In this document: positions 23,681 through 32,608 of the stretch, in pieces
Layout of the letters: each line of letters opens with the position of its first letter
Numbering within the stretch: the first letter of the stretch is position 1
Source of the DNA: Smaragdicoccus niigatensis DSM 44881 = NBRC 103563
Lineage (GTDB): Bacteria; Actinomycetota; Actinomycetes; Mycobacteriales; Mycobacteriaceae
NCBI RefSeq assembly: GCF_000380645.1
Contig: NZ_AQXZ01000016.1
Span: 124,001-188,000 of the forward strand
Reading direction: 5' to 3'
DNA: 64,000 nucleotides
Program-made: the position numbers and the translations under genes
The notes under the pieces: model-generated
What the model was told of the DNA's origin: nothing
Databases searched by the model: none
What the model saw: the letters and a program-made list of their open reading frames with translations, nothing else

Positions 23681-24730
23681 TCAGGGCGCGAGAATCCGCC
23701 CTACATAGCGCGTTTCCTCGTCTACCATGTCCCGCGCAATTCGGCGGGCCCGCAATGCGGCTCGGTCCGCTTTGACGTTCAGATCCCGGCGAGGTTCGAG
23801 CTCCTCGTACTCCTCCTCGATCCGCACCTGCATCGATTCGAGCAGCTCGGCATCGCGCAGTGTCATCTCGTGGAACATCTCGCGCAGATACGCAGTGAGC
23901 TCCGCATTGTGCGGTGTGAAATCCCGCGCGATCCGGGTGAACGAATGAGTGACACCGCTGGACTCGGGCGTGAACGCCTGCACCCGCACCAGCGTCAGCG
24001 GCCGACTGCCTTGCGGATCGATCACATACCGCTGGACGTGCAAGCCGGGCGAGATGAATACGCCTTCCTCGAGTCGAGGCGACCGCGCATCCGGTGCGAG
24101 GCCCGTGACGTCCTTCTCCCACGGAGCCGGTCGCGTCGGGACGGTGATCCGAAGGTAGGACACCGATCGCTCGGAGACCTTCACCTCGTCGAGTGCCGGT
24201 AATCGCTGCAGGTCCGGCGGAACCGCTTCCGGATGCATGTGGAAAATGTTCGTGAGATCCAGGTAGTGCTCGTGCAGCAGCAGATAGTTCGCGGAAATCC
24301 GCGACACGTCCAACGAACTCGCCCAGGTGTGTTCCCCGGTCAGCCACGGAATCCGCGGCGGTGTCCGTAGGCCGGCGGCCCCGGGATCCCCGAGCCACAC
24401 CCACACGAACGGCGCCTGCTCGAACACCGGATAGGTCCGCACTCGAATCCCGGGCGGGACATTCTCCTGTGATGGCACCTCGAGCAGCGTTCCGTCGGGG
24501 GCGTAGGTCATGCCGTGGTAACCGCACACGACCTTGTCTCCGTCGCGATGTCCGGTCGACAAGGCATGTGGTCGGTGGGCGCAGCGATCGTCCATGGCGA
24601 CCACCGTGCCGTTGCCGACCCGATAGAGCAGGACATGCTTTCCGAGAGCGTGGCGGCTGAAGAGTTCCGCCTGTACCTCGTCGCTGGTTGCCAGCACATA
24701 CCAGCAGTTCAGCGGGTAGTTGGGGCTCAT
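23681..24730 (-). CDS. Rieske non-heme iron oxygenase, VanA-like
   Basis: A 349-residue oxygenase. The Rieske 2Fe-2S centre is C50-x-H52 (CAH) and C69-x2-H72 (CGYH). The catalytic-domain ligand region is HEHYLDLTNIFHMHP (about 153-167). In VanA-type enzymes this reads D-L-[ST]-H-x4-H; here the first His position is Asn161, with His164 nearby and His166 in the normal second position. Enzymes of this group O-demethylate vanillate-like aromatic ethers or hydroxylate rings. Its ATG overlaps the reductase stop (ATGA). Confidence 0.87.
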   Translation of the reverse strand: MSPNYPLNCWYVLATSDEVQAELFSRHALGKHVLLYRVGNGTVVAMDDRCAHRPHALSTGHRDGDKVVCGYHGMTYAPDGTLLEVPSQENVPPGIRVRTYPVFEQAPFVWVWLGDPGAAGLRTPPRIPWLTGEHTWASSLDVSRISANYLLLHEHYLDLTNIFHMHPEAVPPDLQRLPALDEVKVSERSVSYLRITVPTRPAPWEKDVTGLAPDARSPRLEEGVFISPGLHVQRYVIDPQGSRPLTLVRVQAFTPESSGVTHSFTRIARDFTPHNAELTAYLREMFHEMTLRDAELLESMQVRIEEEYEELEPRRDLNVKADRAALRARRIARDMVDEETRYVGRILAP

Positions 24731-25701
24731 ATGTCCAGCACCAACCTTTCCGAACGGGATCGCGAAACGCAGATCATCATCGTTTGATTCTTTGCCTTCT
24801 CGGCATCGGTGAGAACGGAGTCACGGTGGTCGCCCAGCCCGCGGATGATGTCGCACTCACACGTTCCGCACACACCCTCCATGCACGAACCGATCACGTC
24901 GACGCCAGCCTGTTCGAGTGCGTCGTAGATCGATTGGGTCGCCGCGACGACGACGTCGATACCGGTCTGCGCGCACTCGACGACGAATTCGGTATCGCCC
25001 TCGGGGTTGGCTTCGACTGCCTTGGCGGCGAAGCGCTCGATGTGGAGGCTGCCGTCCGGCCAGTTTTCGCACGCTTCTTCGACCGCCGACAGCAGTCCGC
25101 TCGGACCGCAGCAGTAGACGAGGGTGTCCTCTTGCGGCGCGCCGAGGATCGAGTCCAGGTCCAGCCGACCGGTGACATCGTGCGGTGCGACCGACACGCG
25201 GTCGCCATGCTGTTCGAGCTCATCGAGGTACGCCATCGTCGAGCGCGAGCGACCGCCATAGAACAGCTGCCAGTCGGCACCCGTGGCGACCGCGGACGCG
25301 ATCATCGCCTTGATCGGGGTGATGCCGATACCGCCGGCGATGAATACGTACTTCTGCGATCGCACGAGCGGAAAGTGGTTGCGCGGGCCGCGAACTCGGA
25401 CCGTTACTCCCGCATCGAGCTTGTCGTGCACGTACTGGGAGCCACCCCGACTGTCGGGGTCGAGCAGCACTCCCACCTGCCACTCCGCTCGGTTCGCGGT
25501 GTCGCCGCACAAGGAGTACTGGCGAACGAGCCCGGGCGCGAGCATGAGGTCGATATGTGCGCCGGGTGTCCAATCCGGCAGGTCCGCACCGGTGGGATCA
25601 GCGAGCGTCAAAGTGACGACGCCGTCCGCAGCTACTTCACGACGCCGCACTTCGAGGTCGACTTCGACCTCGCGATAGGCGCCTTTGCCGGCATCAAACA
25701 T
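24727..25701 (-). CDS. Phthalate-dioxygenase-reductase type ferredoxin reductase (VanB-like)
   Basis: A 324-residue IA-type reductase: flavin motif RQYSLCGD (about 80-87), NAD motif GGIGITP (about 123-129), and a C-terminal plant-type 2Fe-2S domain C-x4-C-x2-C (CMEGVCGTC) with a distant Cys (MMICVS). It transfers electrons from NAD(P)H via FMN to the Rieske oxygenase encoded next. ATG 25701 is chosen; it overlaps the end of a 15-codon leader that has the only good ribosome site. An in-frame TTG at 25731 would add ten residues. Confidence 0.88.
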   Translation of the reverse strand: MFDAGKGAYREVEVDLEVRRREVAADGVVTLTLADPTGADLPDWTPGAHIDLMLAPGLVRQYSLCGDTANRAEWQVGVLLDPDSRGGSQYVHDKLDAGVTVRVRGPRNHFPLVRSQKYVFIAGGIGITPIKAMIASAVATGADWQLFYGGRSRSTMAYLDELEQHGDRVSVAPHDVTGRLDLDSILGAPQEDTLVYCCGPSGLLSAVEEACENWPDGSLHIERFAAKAVEANPEGDTEFVVECAQTGIDVVVAATQSIYDALEQAGVDVIGSCMEGVCGTCECDIIRGLGDHRDSVLTDAEKAKNQTMMICVSRSRSERLVLDI

Positions 25702-25741
25702 CGAGATCGACCGTCCTCGGGTCGGTGACAAAGGTTGTCAT
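25694..25741 (-). CDS. 15-aa leader peptide overlapping the reductase start
   Basis: AAAGGAGACACCA precedes ATG 25741, the strongest ribosome site in this operon, yet the frame (MTTFVTDPRTVDLDV) stops after 15 codons. Its TGA lies 3-5 nt inside the reductase gene, whose ATG is at 25701. Either the reductase is translated by reinitiation or the pair marks a +1-type frame change that shortened an older N-terminus. Too short to judge by family. Confidence 0.45.
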   Translation of the reverse strand: MTTFVTDPRTVDLDV

Positions 25742-25772
25742 TGGTGTCTCCTTTAGGTCGGTGCCAGAGGGG

Positions 25773-26933
25773 CTAGGCACCCAGGTCGGATAAAGCGAGC
25801 GCCCACCACAGTTCGGCGACGACCTGCGTGGACCGCAGACTCGTGCCGGTGAGCTCCTCGAACCGGGCAAGGCGGTACCGCACCGTGTTCTGGTGAACGA
25901 AAAGACGGGTTGCCGTGCGCTCGACGTGCAGGTCGCAGGCGAAGTAGGCCCGCAGCGTGCCCAGAAGCTCGCGTGCGGAATCTCCGACGGACAACGGTTC
26001 GAGGTAGCGCTGCCGGAGAACATCCCCGACATCCGGATCACCTACGACCGCTGCCTGCAGACCGACTGCGGAGAAGTCGCGCGATCCGTGAATTCCGAAA
26101 GCCTGCATTGTCGTCAGGGCCCGACTGGCCAGTCGGTAGGACTCCGCCAACTGCCGCAGTGAGCGCCGCGGTCCGACGCCAATGACGGTGCATGTCTCGG
26201 CCTGCGGTGACGCGGTGAGGAATCCGACGAGGGCACCGTCGACGACCGCGCACAATCCAGCGGAGGACTGTTCAAATCCCAAGGCCTGCTGGAGTTTTCG
26301 CTGTTGGTTGCGGTCCCCGAGGCGAGCGCGGATGGCCACGTATTCCGCGGCCGGGTCGAGCCCGTACGCCTCAACGCCGGCTTGCAGCTCATGGCTCGGC
26401 AGCGTTCCGAACAGCACTCCACGCACAAAAGCTTCTCGGCGCCGGCCATCAGCGTTGGTTCGCTCGACATCCGCGCCACAATGTCCGCGGACCGCAGCGA
26501 CGACTGCCGCGTGCGACCACGTGTGGGCGGACTGTACGAATTGCAGGAGCTCGCCGTCTTCGACTCCGAGCTGCTGACCCGTCTCGCGAACATACGCGAC
26601 CGCGGTGTCGATACCGGTGTGCCAATCGTGGAGCAGGTCGCCAAGGGAAATCCCGTGTAGGGCCCAGGACTCACCGGCTGAGTGCACGTACGCGAGTCCG
26701 TCGGCAGTGGGGACCGACCCGCTGGTGAGCGCTTCCGAAAGAAGGCGCACGACATTGCCGGCCATCTCCTTGTGGAGCGTGCCGAAGCGCAACGGTCGAT
26801 CGGCGGCATGCTCTCGGCGGAGCGCAGCGTGGATGTGGTGGCCGAGGAAGTCCTGCTCCGCGAGGAGCGATTCGATCAGCAGATTCCACGCGGAGGTCAG
26901 CCGAGTGAGGGGTGCGGATATCGCAAGTGACAT
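25773..26933 (-). CDS. PucR/CdaR-type transcriptional regulator
   Basis: A 386-residue regulator with an N-terminal helical sensor-like region (1-150), a middle GGDEF-like PucR domain (about 165-290) and a C-terminal PucR helix-turn-helix: LHVERTATRLFVHQNTVRYRL (about 343-363). ATG 26933 is preceded by GAGGAGG with an 11-nt spacer. It lies 31 nt upstream of the leader/reductase/Rieske genes on the same strand, so it likely controls them. It is divergent from a second PucR gene across 255 bp. Confidence 0.85.
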   Translation of the reverse strand: MSLAISAPLTRLTSAWNLLIESLLAEQDFLGHHIHAALRREHAADRPLRFGTLHKEMAGNVVRLLSEALTSGSVPTADGLAYVHSAGESWALHGISLGDLLHDWHTGIDTAVAYVRETGQQLGVEDGELLQFVQSAHTWSHAAVVAAVRGHCGADVERTNADGRRREAFVRGVLFGTLPSHELQAGVEAYGLDPAAEYVAIRARLGDRNQQRKLQQALGFEQSSAGLCAVVDGALVGFLTASPQAETCTVIGVGPRRSLRQLAESYRLASRALTTMQAFGIHGSRDFSAVGLQAAVVGDPDVGDVLRQRYLEPLSVGDSARELLGTLRAYFACDLHVERTATRLFVHQNTVRYRLARFEELTGTSLRSTQVVAELWWALALSDLGA

Positions 26934-27087
26934 CGCGGCGTCGGCCTCCTCGCACGCTGTCGCGCACCTTGTAGCGAATGAATTTCCTTTGCCACAAATC
27001 CTTTTCGTGTGACCTGCGACACCAAGAACGCTACGGGCGCAACGGGGTCCGAACGATATACGCGAACTACCAACTTGCCGCCCGCGG

Positions 27088-27104
27088 TTGTACTCCGGAT
27101 ACAA
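27088..27104. promoter_or_regulatory. Near-palindrome TTGTA-CTCCGGA-TACAA between the PucR genes
   Basis: Arms TTGTA/TACAA flank a CTCCGGA core that itself contains the palindrome TCCGGA. It lies midway in the shared promoter region of the two divergent PucR genes; a regulator operator is likely but unproven. Confidence 0.35.
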
Positions 27105-27176
27105 AGACGGGCGCATTGGACTGTTCAGGCCCGTGGATGTTTGTACGATGCGGAGCCGGTCCAGACTGTCGACCGA

Positions 27177-27182
27177 TAGGCT
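27177..27182 (+). promoter_or_regulatory. -10 box (TAGGCT) for the rightward PucR gene, leaderless
   Basis: TAGGCT ends 6 nt before the ATG at 27189 and no Shine-Dalgarno sequence is present. Confidence 0.55.
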
Positions 27183-27188
27183 TGCACC

Positions 27189-28466
27189 ATGGCGGATGGG
27201 CAATCGGAACGCGATGCCGTGATCACGGACATGGTTGGCCAGATCATCGGCCGCCTGACCGAACGACTGCCGGAAATCGCGCGTCGAACGCAGCAGATTC
27301 TCGTCAACGAACTCCAGGAGTTGCGCGAGGACAGTCAGATCCTCGCGTTGATGGCGGATACGGTGACCGCGAACATCGAGACGGTTTTCGCGGCCCTGCG
27401 AAACCGGATTCCGATGACGCAGATCGAACCGCCGACGGTGGCCGTTGAATATGCACGGCGGCTCGCCCAGCGGGATGTCCACGCCAACGTCATGATGCGG
27501 GCGTATCGAATCGGGCATCAAACGGTGCTGAAACTCATGCTCGGCGAACTTCGCCAGGTCGACCTCGACGTGACGACCGCGATCGACGTGACCGATCGAA
27601 TCACCACGGAGAGCTTCGAATACATCGACTCGATCTCCCAGCGGGTCATGACGACCTACTACGACGAACGCGTTCGGTGGCAGGAAAGCCGCAACTACGA
27701 CCGCGCGTCCCACGTCCGGGAATTACTCAAAGGTGGCGACGCCGACCTCGACGCGATGACCACGCTCGTCCAATATCCCTTCCGCCGAAAACATCTCGCG
27801 ATCGTCGTATGGATTGGCGAATCGCCGGACGGGAGCGAGACCGCGACCCTGGAGCGCTTCATTCATCGGGTTGCCAAGGCGGTCTCACCCCAGGATTCCT
27901 GTTTGTACGTGCCCGCCGACCGGCTGACCGCCTGGGGCTGGATTCCGCTCCCCCAAGATCAGGATTCGACCACTATCTCGGCGCGAGTCGCTGACGTCCT
28001 CGCCTCGACTGAGCACCCGCCGTTCATCGCCATCGGGCGCGCAATTCCCGGTATCGAGGGTTTTCGACGGTCGCACGCGCAGGCTGTCGATGCCCGACGC
28101 GTCGCGCTCAGCGACGTCAATCGCACGAATCGGATGATCGAGGCTCGTGAACCGGGTGTGCTTCTCGCGGGCCTCCTCGCCGACAACCTCGACGACACCC
28201 GCGGGTGGGTGTGCGAGGTGCTCGGCCCGCTGGCGTCCGCAACCGAGAACGACGAACGCTTGCGCGACACTCTCCGTGCATTCCTGAGCGCGGGTTCGAG
28301 TTTCAAGGCGGCGGCGACCGACCTGCACTTGCACTTCAATACCGTGCGCTATCGAGTGGATCGCGCGGTCGAGCGCCGGGGGCGTCCGATTGACGAAGAC
28401 CGTATCGACGTCGAACTCGCGCTTGGGTTGTGCCACCTGCTGGGCCCGGCCGTCCTCGCGGGCTAG
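27189..28466 (+). CDS. PucR-type transcriptional regulator with RsbRD-like N-domain
   Basis: A 425-residue regulator. The N-terminal helical domain (about 1-170) has the RsbRD/PucR pattern ending RVMTTYYDERVRW; the middle domain (about 180-320) is GGDEF-like; the C-terminal helix-turn-helix reads FKAAATDLHLHFNTVRYRVDRA (about 377-398). Such proteins commonly control catabolic operons. It is divergent from the PucR gene of the Rieske cluster and overlaps the convergent ybaK by 4 bp. Its target is not evident. Confidence 0.86.
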   Translation: MADGQSERDAVITDMVGQIIGRLTERLPEIARRTQQILVNELQELREDSQILALMADTVTANIETVFAALRNRIPMTQIEPPTVAVEYARRLAQRDVHANVMMRAYRIGHQTVLKLMLGELRQVDLDVTTAIDVTDRITTESFEYIDSISQRVMTTYYDERVRWQESRNYDRASHVRELLKGGDADLDAMTTLVQYPFRRKHLAIVVWIGESPDGSETATLERFIHRVAKAVSPQDSCLYVPADRLTAWGWIPLPQDQDSTTISARVADVLASTEHPPFIAIGRAIPGIEGFRRSHAQAVDARRVALSDVNRTNRMIEAREPGVLLAGLLADNLDDTRGWVCEVLGPLASATENDERLRDTLRAFLSAGSSFKAAATDLHLHFNTVRYRVDRAVERRGRPIDEDRIDVELALGLCHLLGPAVLAG

Positions 28467-28939
28467 CTCGCGGTGATGCTCGCCGTCACGGCTTTCGTCA
28501 GCTCCACGAGATCCGACGGCTTGAGTGAAATTTCCAATCCCCGCTTGCCGGCGCTGCAGAACACCGTCGGGAAGGTCAGCGCGGATTTGTCGATGACCGT
28601 CGGCAGCAGCCGCTTCTGCCCGAGCGGCGAGATGCCACCAAGCACATAGCCCGTGGTTCGTTGCGCCTTCGCCGGATCGGCCATGACAGCCTTCGGCGAG
28701 CCGAGTGCCGCGGCCGCCGATTTCAACGAAAGTTTCGCGGCCACGGGAAGCACCGCGACGGCAAGTTTGCCGTCCGCAAGTTCGATGACGAGCGTCTTGA
28801 AAACCTGGTCAGCCGAAACGCCCATGGCGGTCGCGGCTTCGTCTCCGTACGAGTGCACCCGTGGGTCGTGATCGTAGGAGTGGACCTGGTGCGGGATTTT
28901 CGCCGCGCTGAGGATCTTGGTTGCTGGTGTCGATGCCAA
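28463..28939 (-). CDS. ybaK: YbaK/EbsC-type Cys-tRNA(Pro)/Cys deacylase
   Basis: A 158-residue YbaK domain protein. VFKTLVIEL (about 46-54) contains the conserved catalytic-site Lys, and GYVLGGISPLGQ (about 96-107) is the signature Gly-rich loop. YbaK hydrolyses Cys-tRNA(Pro) formed in error by prolyl-tRNA synthetase, correcting translation. TTG start at 28939. Length matches the family (about 155-160 aa). Convergent with the PucR gene. Confidence 0.92.
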   Translation of the reverse strand: MASTPATKILSAAKIPHQVHSYDHDPRVHSYGDEAATAMGVSADQVFKTLVIELADGKLAVAVLPVAAKLSLKSAAAALGSPKAVMADPAKAQRTTGYVLGGISPLGQKRLLPTVIDKSALTFPTVFCSAGKRGLEISLKPSDLVELTKAVTASITAS

Positions 28940-28949
28940 TCTCGGTCAG

Positions 28950-29135
28950 TCAGTTGAAACCCGAAGCGCCGCGCAGTTCAGACCAGAACCGTTCCTGCGA
29001 TTCGCTTTCCAGAATCATCTGGGCCACCCGTAGCTCACGTGCCTTGGAGGCGTCAGACAAATGACGCACATCGGCCCGGTGGTGCAAGGTGCCCATTGCC
29101 CGACTGACTTCGGCGGTATCCCGATCGTCGTTCAT
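28950..29135 (-). CDS. Small protein of unknown function, 61 aa
   Basis: A short, charged, helical product (MNDDRDTAEVSRAMGTL ... KARELRVAQMILESE) ending 10 nt before ybaK on the same strand. An upstream in-frame ATG at 29186 would add 17 residues. No ribosome site is obvious for either. Arg/Glu-rich with a single Trp near the end. No family recognised; moderate confidence that it is a real gene. Confidence 0.45.
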   Translation of the reverse strand: MNDDRDTAEVSRAMGTLHHRADVRHLSDASKARELRVAQMILESESQERFWSELRGASGFN

Positions 29136-29277
29136 GAAACGATAATTGACCTGCACAAACAACATCGCAATACGTAGAGCGACCATTTTTCACGGTCGAA
29201 TTCAAACCGTTGCAAACCGCCCGTTCGGTTACGGCATTTCGCCTACGGCGTACCGAGATGTCACACATGATTAACCA

Positions 29278-31302
29278 ATGGCAACCACCAAGACGACGGC
29301 AGCGGCGCCGAAGATCACTTCTGGGCAGGATTTGCCCACCAATGGCTCGTCAGCTCCGACTCCGCAGCCGGATATGAGTGCCTCGCTCCCACACTCCCGC
29401 CGGAGTCCGTTCCCACCGATCGACGACTACGCATTCCTGTCCGACTGCGAAACCACCTGCCTCATCGCGCCCAGTGGTGCCGTCGAGTGGATGTGTGTCC
29501 CCCGACCTGATGCGCCAAGCATTTTCGGTGCGATTCTGGACCGCGGCGCCGGCCATTTCCGGGTCGGCCCGTACGGCCAGAGCGTGCCCGCGGCACGCGT
29601 CTACCGACCCGGCGGTTTGATCGTCGAGACCACGTGGCAGACCGAAACCGGTTGGCTCGTCGTTTATGACTGCCTCGCGATGGGTGGCTGGCACAACAAC
29701 GACAAGCGCTCGGCAACCCACCGCCGTACCCCGACCGACTGGGATGCCGAGCACCTGCTGCTCCGCATCATCAGGTGCGTCAGCGGTGTCGTCGAGGTCG
29801 AGGTCAACTGCGAGCCGGCGTTCGACTACGCCCGCCAGAACGCGGTGTGGGAGTACTCGGGCGATGTCTACGCCGAGGCGACCGCCACGTGCCCGGGTAG
29901 CGCGGACGGCTCGATGCCGACCCTCAAACTGACGTCGAGCCTTCGGCTCGGACTCGAAGGGCGCGAGGCACAGGCCCGCACCCGGATGCGCGAAGGTGAG
30001 GAAGCGTTCGTCGCACTGACCTGGTCGCCGCTCCCCGCGCCACAGACGGTCGAGGAAGCGAAGGACAAGCTCAAGCAGACCTCGGAGTTCTGGCGTCAGT
30101 GGATCACGGTCGGCAAGTTCCCGGACCACCCGTGGCGTGGCTACCTGCAGCAGAGCGCACTCGCGTTGAAGGGTCTCACCTTCGCGCCGACCGGTGCCCT
30201 GATGGCCGCTTCGACCACATCGCTCCCGGAAACTCCAGGCGGCGTTCGCAACTGGGACTACCGCTACGCGTGGATCCGCGACTCCACGTTCGCGCTGTGG
30301 GGTCTCTACACCCTCGGCCTGGACCGCGAAGCGAACAACTTCTTCCACTTCATCGAGGACGTCACGCAGGACGCGAACGGTACCCCGCGGCCGCTGCAGA
30401 TCATGTACGGCCTCGGCGGTGAAACGCAGCTGACCGAGGGCACGCTCGACCACCTCTCCGGCTATGACGACGCACGCCCCGTGCGCATCGGAAACGGCGC
30501 GTTCGATCAGCAGCAGCACGACGTGTGGGGCGCGATGCTCGACTCCGTGTATTTGCACGTGAAGTCCCGCGAGCACGTCCCCGAGAACCTGTGGCCGATC
30601 CTGAAACTGCAGGTCGAGCAGGCGATCAAGCACTGGCGTCTCCCGGACCGCGGCATCTGGGAAGTCCGTGGCGAGCCGAAACACTTCGTGAACTCCAAGA
30701 TGATGTGCTGGGTCGCCCTCGACCGCGGGGCGAAACTCGCGCTGATGCACGGCGAGCAGGACCGGGCGGCCGAGTGGACGGCGATCGCCGACGAGATCAA
30801 GGAAGACATCCTCACGAACGGCCTCGACAAGCGCGGGGTCTTCACGCAGCACTACGACACCGACGCCCTCGATGCGGCCAACCTCATGATGCCGATGGTC
30901 CGTTTCCTGCCGCCCGATGACCCGCGGGTCAAGGCCACGGTACTGGCGATCGCCGACGAGCTGACGGTCGATGGCCTGGTCCTGCGCTACAAGGTCGAAG
31001 AGACCGACGACGGACTCGAAGGCGAAGAAGGCACGTTCACCATCTGTTCCTTCTGGCTGGTGTCAGCGCTCGTCGAAGTCGGTGAGTTCAAGCGGGCCAA
31101 GCAACTCTGTGAGCGCCTTCTGTCGTTCGCCAGCCCGCTCAAGCTGTACGCCGAGGAGATCGACACGAAGACCGGCCGGCACCTCGGCAATTTCCCGCAG
31201 GCGTTCACGCACCTGGCCCAGATCAACGCGGTGATGCACGTCATCCGCGCCGAGATGGACCTCGACGCGAGTGAGTTCGTCCCGGCCAGCCAGGCCAACT
31301 AA
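29278..31302 (+). CDS. Glycoside hydrolase family 15 protein (trehalase/glucoamylase)
   Basis: A 674-residue GH15 enzyme. After a Ser/Pro/Thr-rich N-tail (1-45), PPIDDYAFLSDCETTCLI opens the beta domain; GGVRNWDYRYAWIRDSTFAL (about 321-340) is the GH15 catalytic-domain motif, and GTFTICSFWLVSAL with LYAEEID (about 583-625) contains the second acid-base region. Actinobacterial GH15 proteins of this kind include the mycobacterial trehalase. No signal peptide, so it is cytosolic. Cleavage of trehalose or glucan would give glucose for the PpgK encoded 4 kb away. A two-way terminator follows. Confidence 0.88.
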   Translation: MATTKTTAAAPKITSGQDLPTNGSSAPTPQPDMSASLPHSRRSPFPPIDDYAFLSDCETTCLIAPSGAVEWMCVPRPDAPSIFGAILDRGAGHFRVGPYGQSVPAARVYRPGGLIVETTWQTETGWLVVYDCLAMGGWHNNDKRSATHRRTPTDWDAEHLLLRIIRCVSGVVEVEVNCEPAFDYARQNAVWEYSGDVYAEATATCPGSADGSMPTLKLTSSLRLGLEGREAQARTRMREGEEAFVALTWSPLPAPQTVEEAKDKLKQTSEFWRQWITVGKFPDHPWRGYLQQSALALKGLTFAPTGALMAASTTSLPETPGGVRNWDYRYAWIRDSTFALWGLYTLGLDREANNFFHFIEDVTQDANGTPRPLQIMYGLGGETQLTEGTLDHLSGYDDARPVRIGNGAFDQQQHDVWGAMLDSVYLHVKSREHVPENLWPILKLQVEQAIKHWRLPDRGIWEVRGEPKHFVNSKMMCWVALDRGAKLALMHGEQDRAAEWTAIADEIKEDILTNGLDKRGVFTQHYDTDALDAANLMMPMVRFLPPDDPRVKATVLAIADELTVDGLVLRYKVEETDDGLEGEEGTFTICSFWLVSALVEVGEFKRAKQLCERLLSFASPLKLYAEEIDTKTGRHLGNFPQAFTHLAQINAVMHVIRAEMDLDASEFVPASQAN

Positions 31303-31312
31303 TTCAGACGCC

Positions 31313-31346
31313 GAAGGGCCGTCCGGAGTCATCCGGACGGCCCTTC
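31313..31346. terminator. Bidirectional terminator between GH15 and LCP genes
   Basis: Perfect 15-bp stem GAAGGGCCGTCCGGA / TCCGGACGGCCCTTC with loop GTCA, in the 52-bp gap between convergent genes. Confidence 0.85.
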
Positions 31347-31354
31347 TGCGCCGA

Positions 31355-32347
31355 CTACACCGCCGGATCGGGCGGCAGCGTCTCGAATCCCGAGTCCGCG
31401 CCGAGCTTCCCTTCCCGGAACAGCTTGAAGATGACGTCGCACTGAATGGCGTCCAGATAGACGACGCTCTGCTCGCCTTCCATTCCGTACCCGGCAACCG
31501 GGGCGAGGAAGAACGACATGTCCGACTCGTTCAGACCACCGAGGGTCATCGCGAGCTTGACCATCTCGGGGTACGACAAGTTGTCGTCCACCGCGATCGA
31601 CGACGTTGCCGCTCGAAGAATCCGGTCGAGCTTCGCCGGGTCCTTGTAGACGTGCTGCGCCTTGACCTCACGAAGCATCGCGCGCAGGTAGACCTGCTGA
31701 CGACGCACCCGGTCGAAGTCGCCATTCGGCAGGTGCTTGCGCTCCCGAACGTAGGCGAGCGCCTCTTCACCACTCATGTGATGGGCGCCCCGCGTCAGTC
31801 CGTACTCGCCGGCCGACACGATCGTCACGCCACCGACCAGGTCGGTGATGTTCTTGAAGCCCTGGAAGTCGACGACCGCGAAGTGATCAACGCGCACCTT
31901 GGTGACCTGCTCGACCGTCTTGATGAGCAGAGCCGGGCCACCGAACGCATACGCCGCGTTGATCTTGTTGTAGCCATAACCAGGGACGTCGACCCAACTG
32001 TCGCGCGGAATCGAGATCAGCTGCGACGACTTACCGTCGGCACTGATGCGCAGCAACATCAAGGTGTCGGCGCGCTGATTCGCGGGACCGTTCGCGCCGA
32101 GCGCCGCAACGTCGGTCTCGGGCTCGCGGGAGTCGCTGCCTGCGAGCAGGAACGTCGTGGCGTCATCGCCGACGGGCCGGTTGGAATCGACAAGTCCGGC
32201 GAAGACATCGGAGAGACGTTGGATATTGCCGAGATAGCGGGCGCCGGCGAAGACTGCGGCACTACCGGTGAGGACCAGGACCGCGATCAACGCGATCACG
32301 ATCGGACGCACCCAGCGTTTCCGCGGTGCGGCTTCACTCAATTCCAT
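31355..32347 (-). CDS. LytR-CpsA-Psr (LCP) family cell-wall ligase
   Basis: A 330-residue protein: short cytosolic N-tail, one membrane span (about 14-36), extracellular LCP domain (about 85-240). Conserved residues are in GSDSRE, RADTLMLLRIS, SIPRDSWVDVPGYG, NKINAAYAFGG and the RxxR of DFDRVRRQQ. LCP enzymes attach arabinogalactan or other polymers to peptidoglycan from lipid-linked intermediates. ATG 32347 follows GGGAGG at 6-7 nt; another ATG directly precedes it. The 261 bp upstream hold its promoter and the gnd terminator. Confidence 0.9.
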   Translation of the reverse strand: MELSEAAPRKRWVRPIVIALIAVLVLTGSAAVFAGARYLGNIQRLSDVFAGLVDSNRPVGDDATTFLLAGSDSREPETDVAALGANGPANQRADTLMLLRISADGKSSQLISIPRDSWVDVPGYGYNKINAAYAFGGPALLIKTVEQVTKVRVDHFAVVDFQGFKNITDLVGGVTIVSAGEYGLTRGAHHMSGEEALAYVRERKHLPNGDFDRVRRQQVYLRAMLREVKAQHVYKDPAKLDRILRAATSSIAVDDNLSYPEMVKLAMTLGGLNESDMSFFLAPVAGYGMEGEQSVVYLDAIQCDVIFKLFREGKLGADSGFETLPPDPAV

Positions 32348-32567
32348 CATTTCCTCCCTTACCAACTCTCAGCGCGTTATCAGCGAGCAAACGCGCGGCC
32401 CGATTTTGGGCACAGGGAGGCTGGCGTCATTGCCGTACTTAAGGGAGAAATCTGTTCGGCGGACCTGCACGTTAACGAAATCGGACGCGGGGTGACGCGA
32501 CCCACACCCGGAAACAAGGCCGAAACAGTCAGAAAGAATAGCTGTTGCGAATTATTTGCCAACGAAA

Positions 32568-32593
32568 AACGCCCGGCCAGGTGGCCGGGCGTT
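32568..32593 (-). terminator. Rho-independent terminator of the ppgK-zwf-gnd unit
   Basis: On the minus strand an 11-bp stem AACGCCCGGCC/GGCCGGGCGTT with a 4-nt loop is followed by TTTTTCG, 15 nt after the gnd stop. One of the few in this window with a real T-run. Confidence 0.85.
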
Positions 32594-32608
32594 CTCCGAA
32601 AGAAATGC

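Noticed and set aside
26934-27713. N-terminal extension of the minus-strand PucR gene
   Set aside because: It would cover the divergent PucR promoter and the start of that gene; GAGGAGG before ATG 26933 sets the start.
29350-30852. Minus-strand frame of 500 codons opposite the GH15 gene
   Set aside because: Shadow frame; GH15 motifs are complete on the plus strand.
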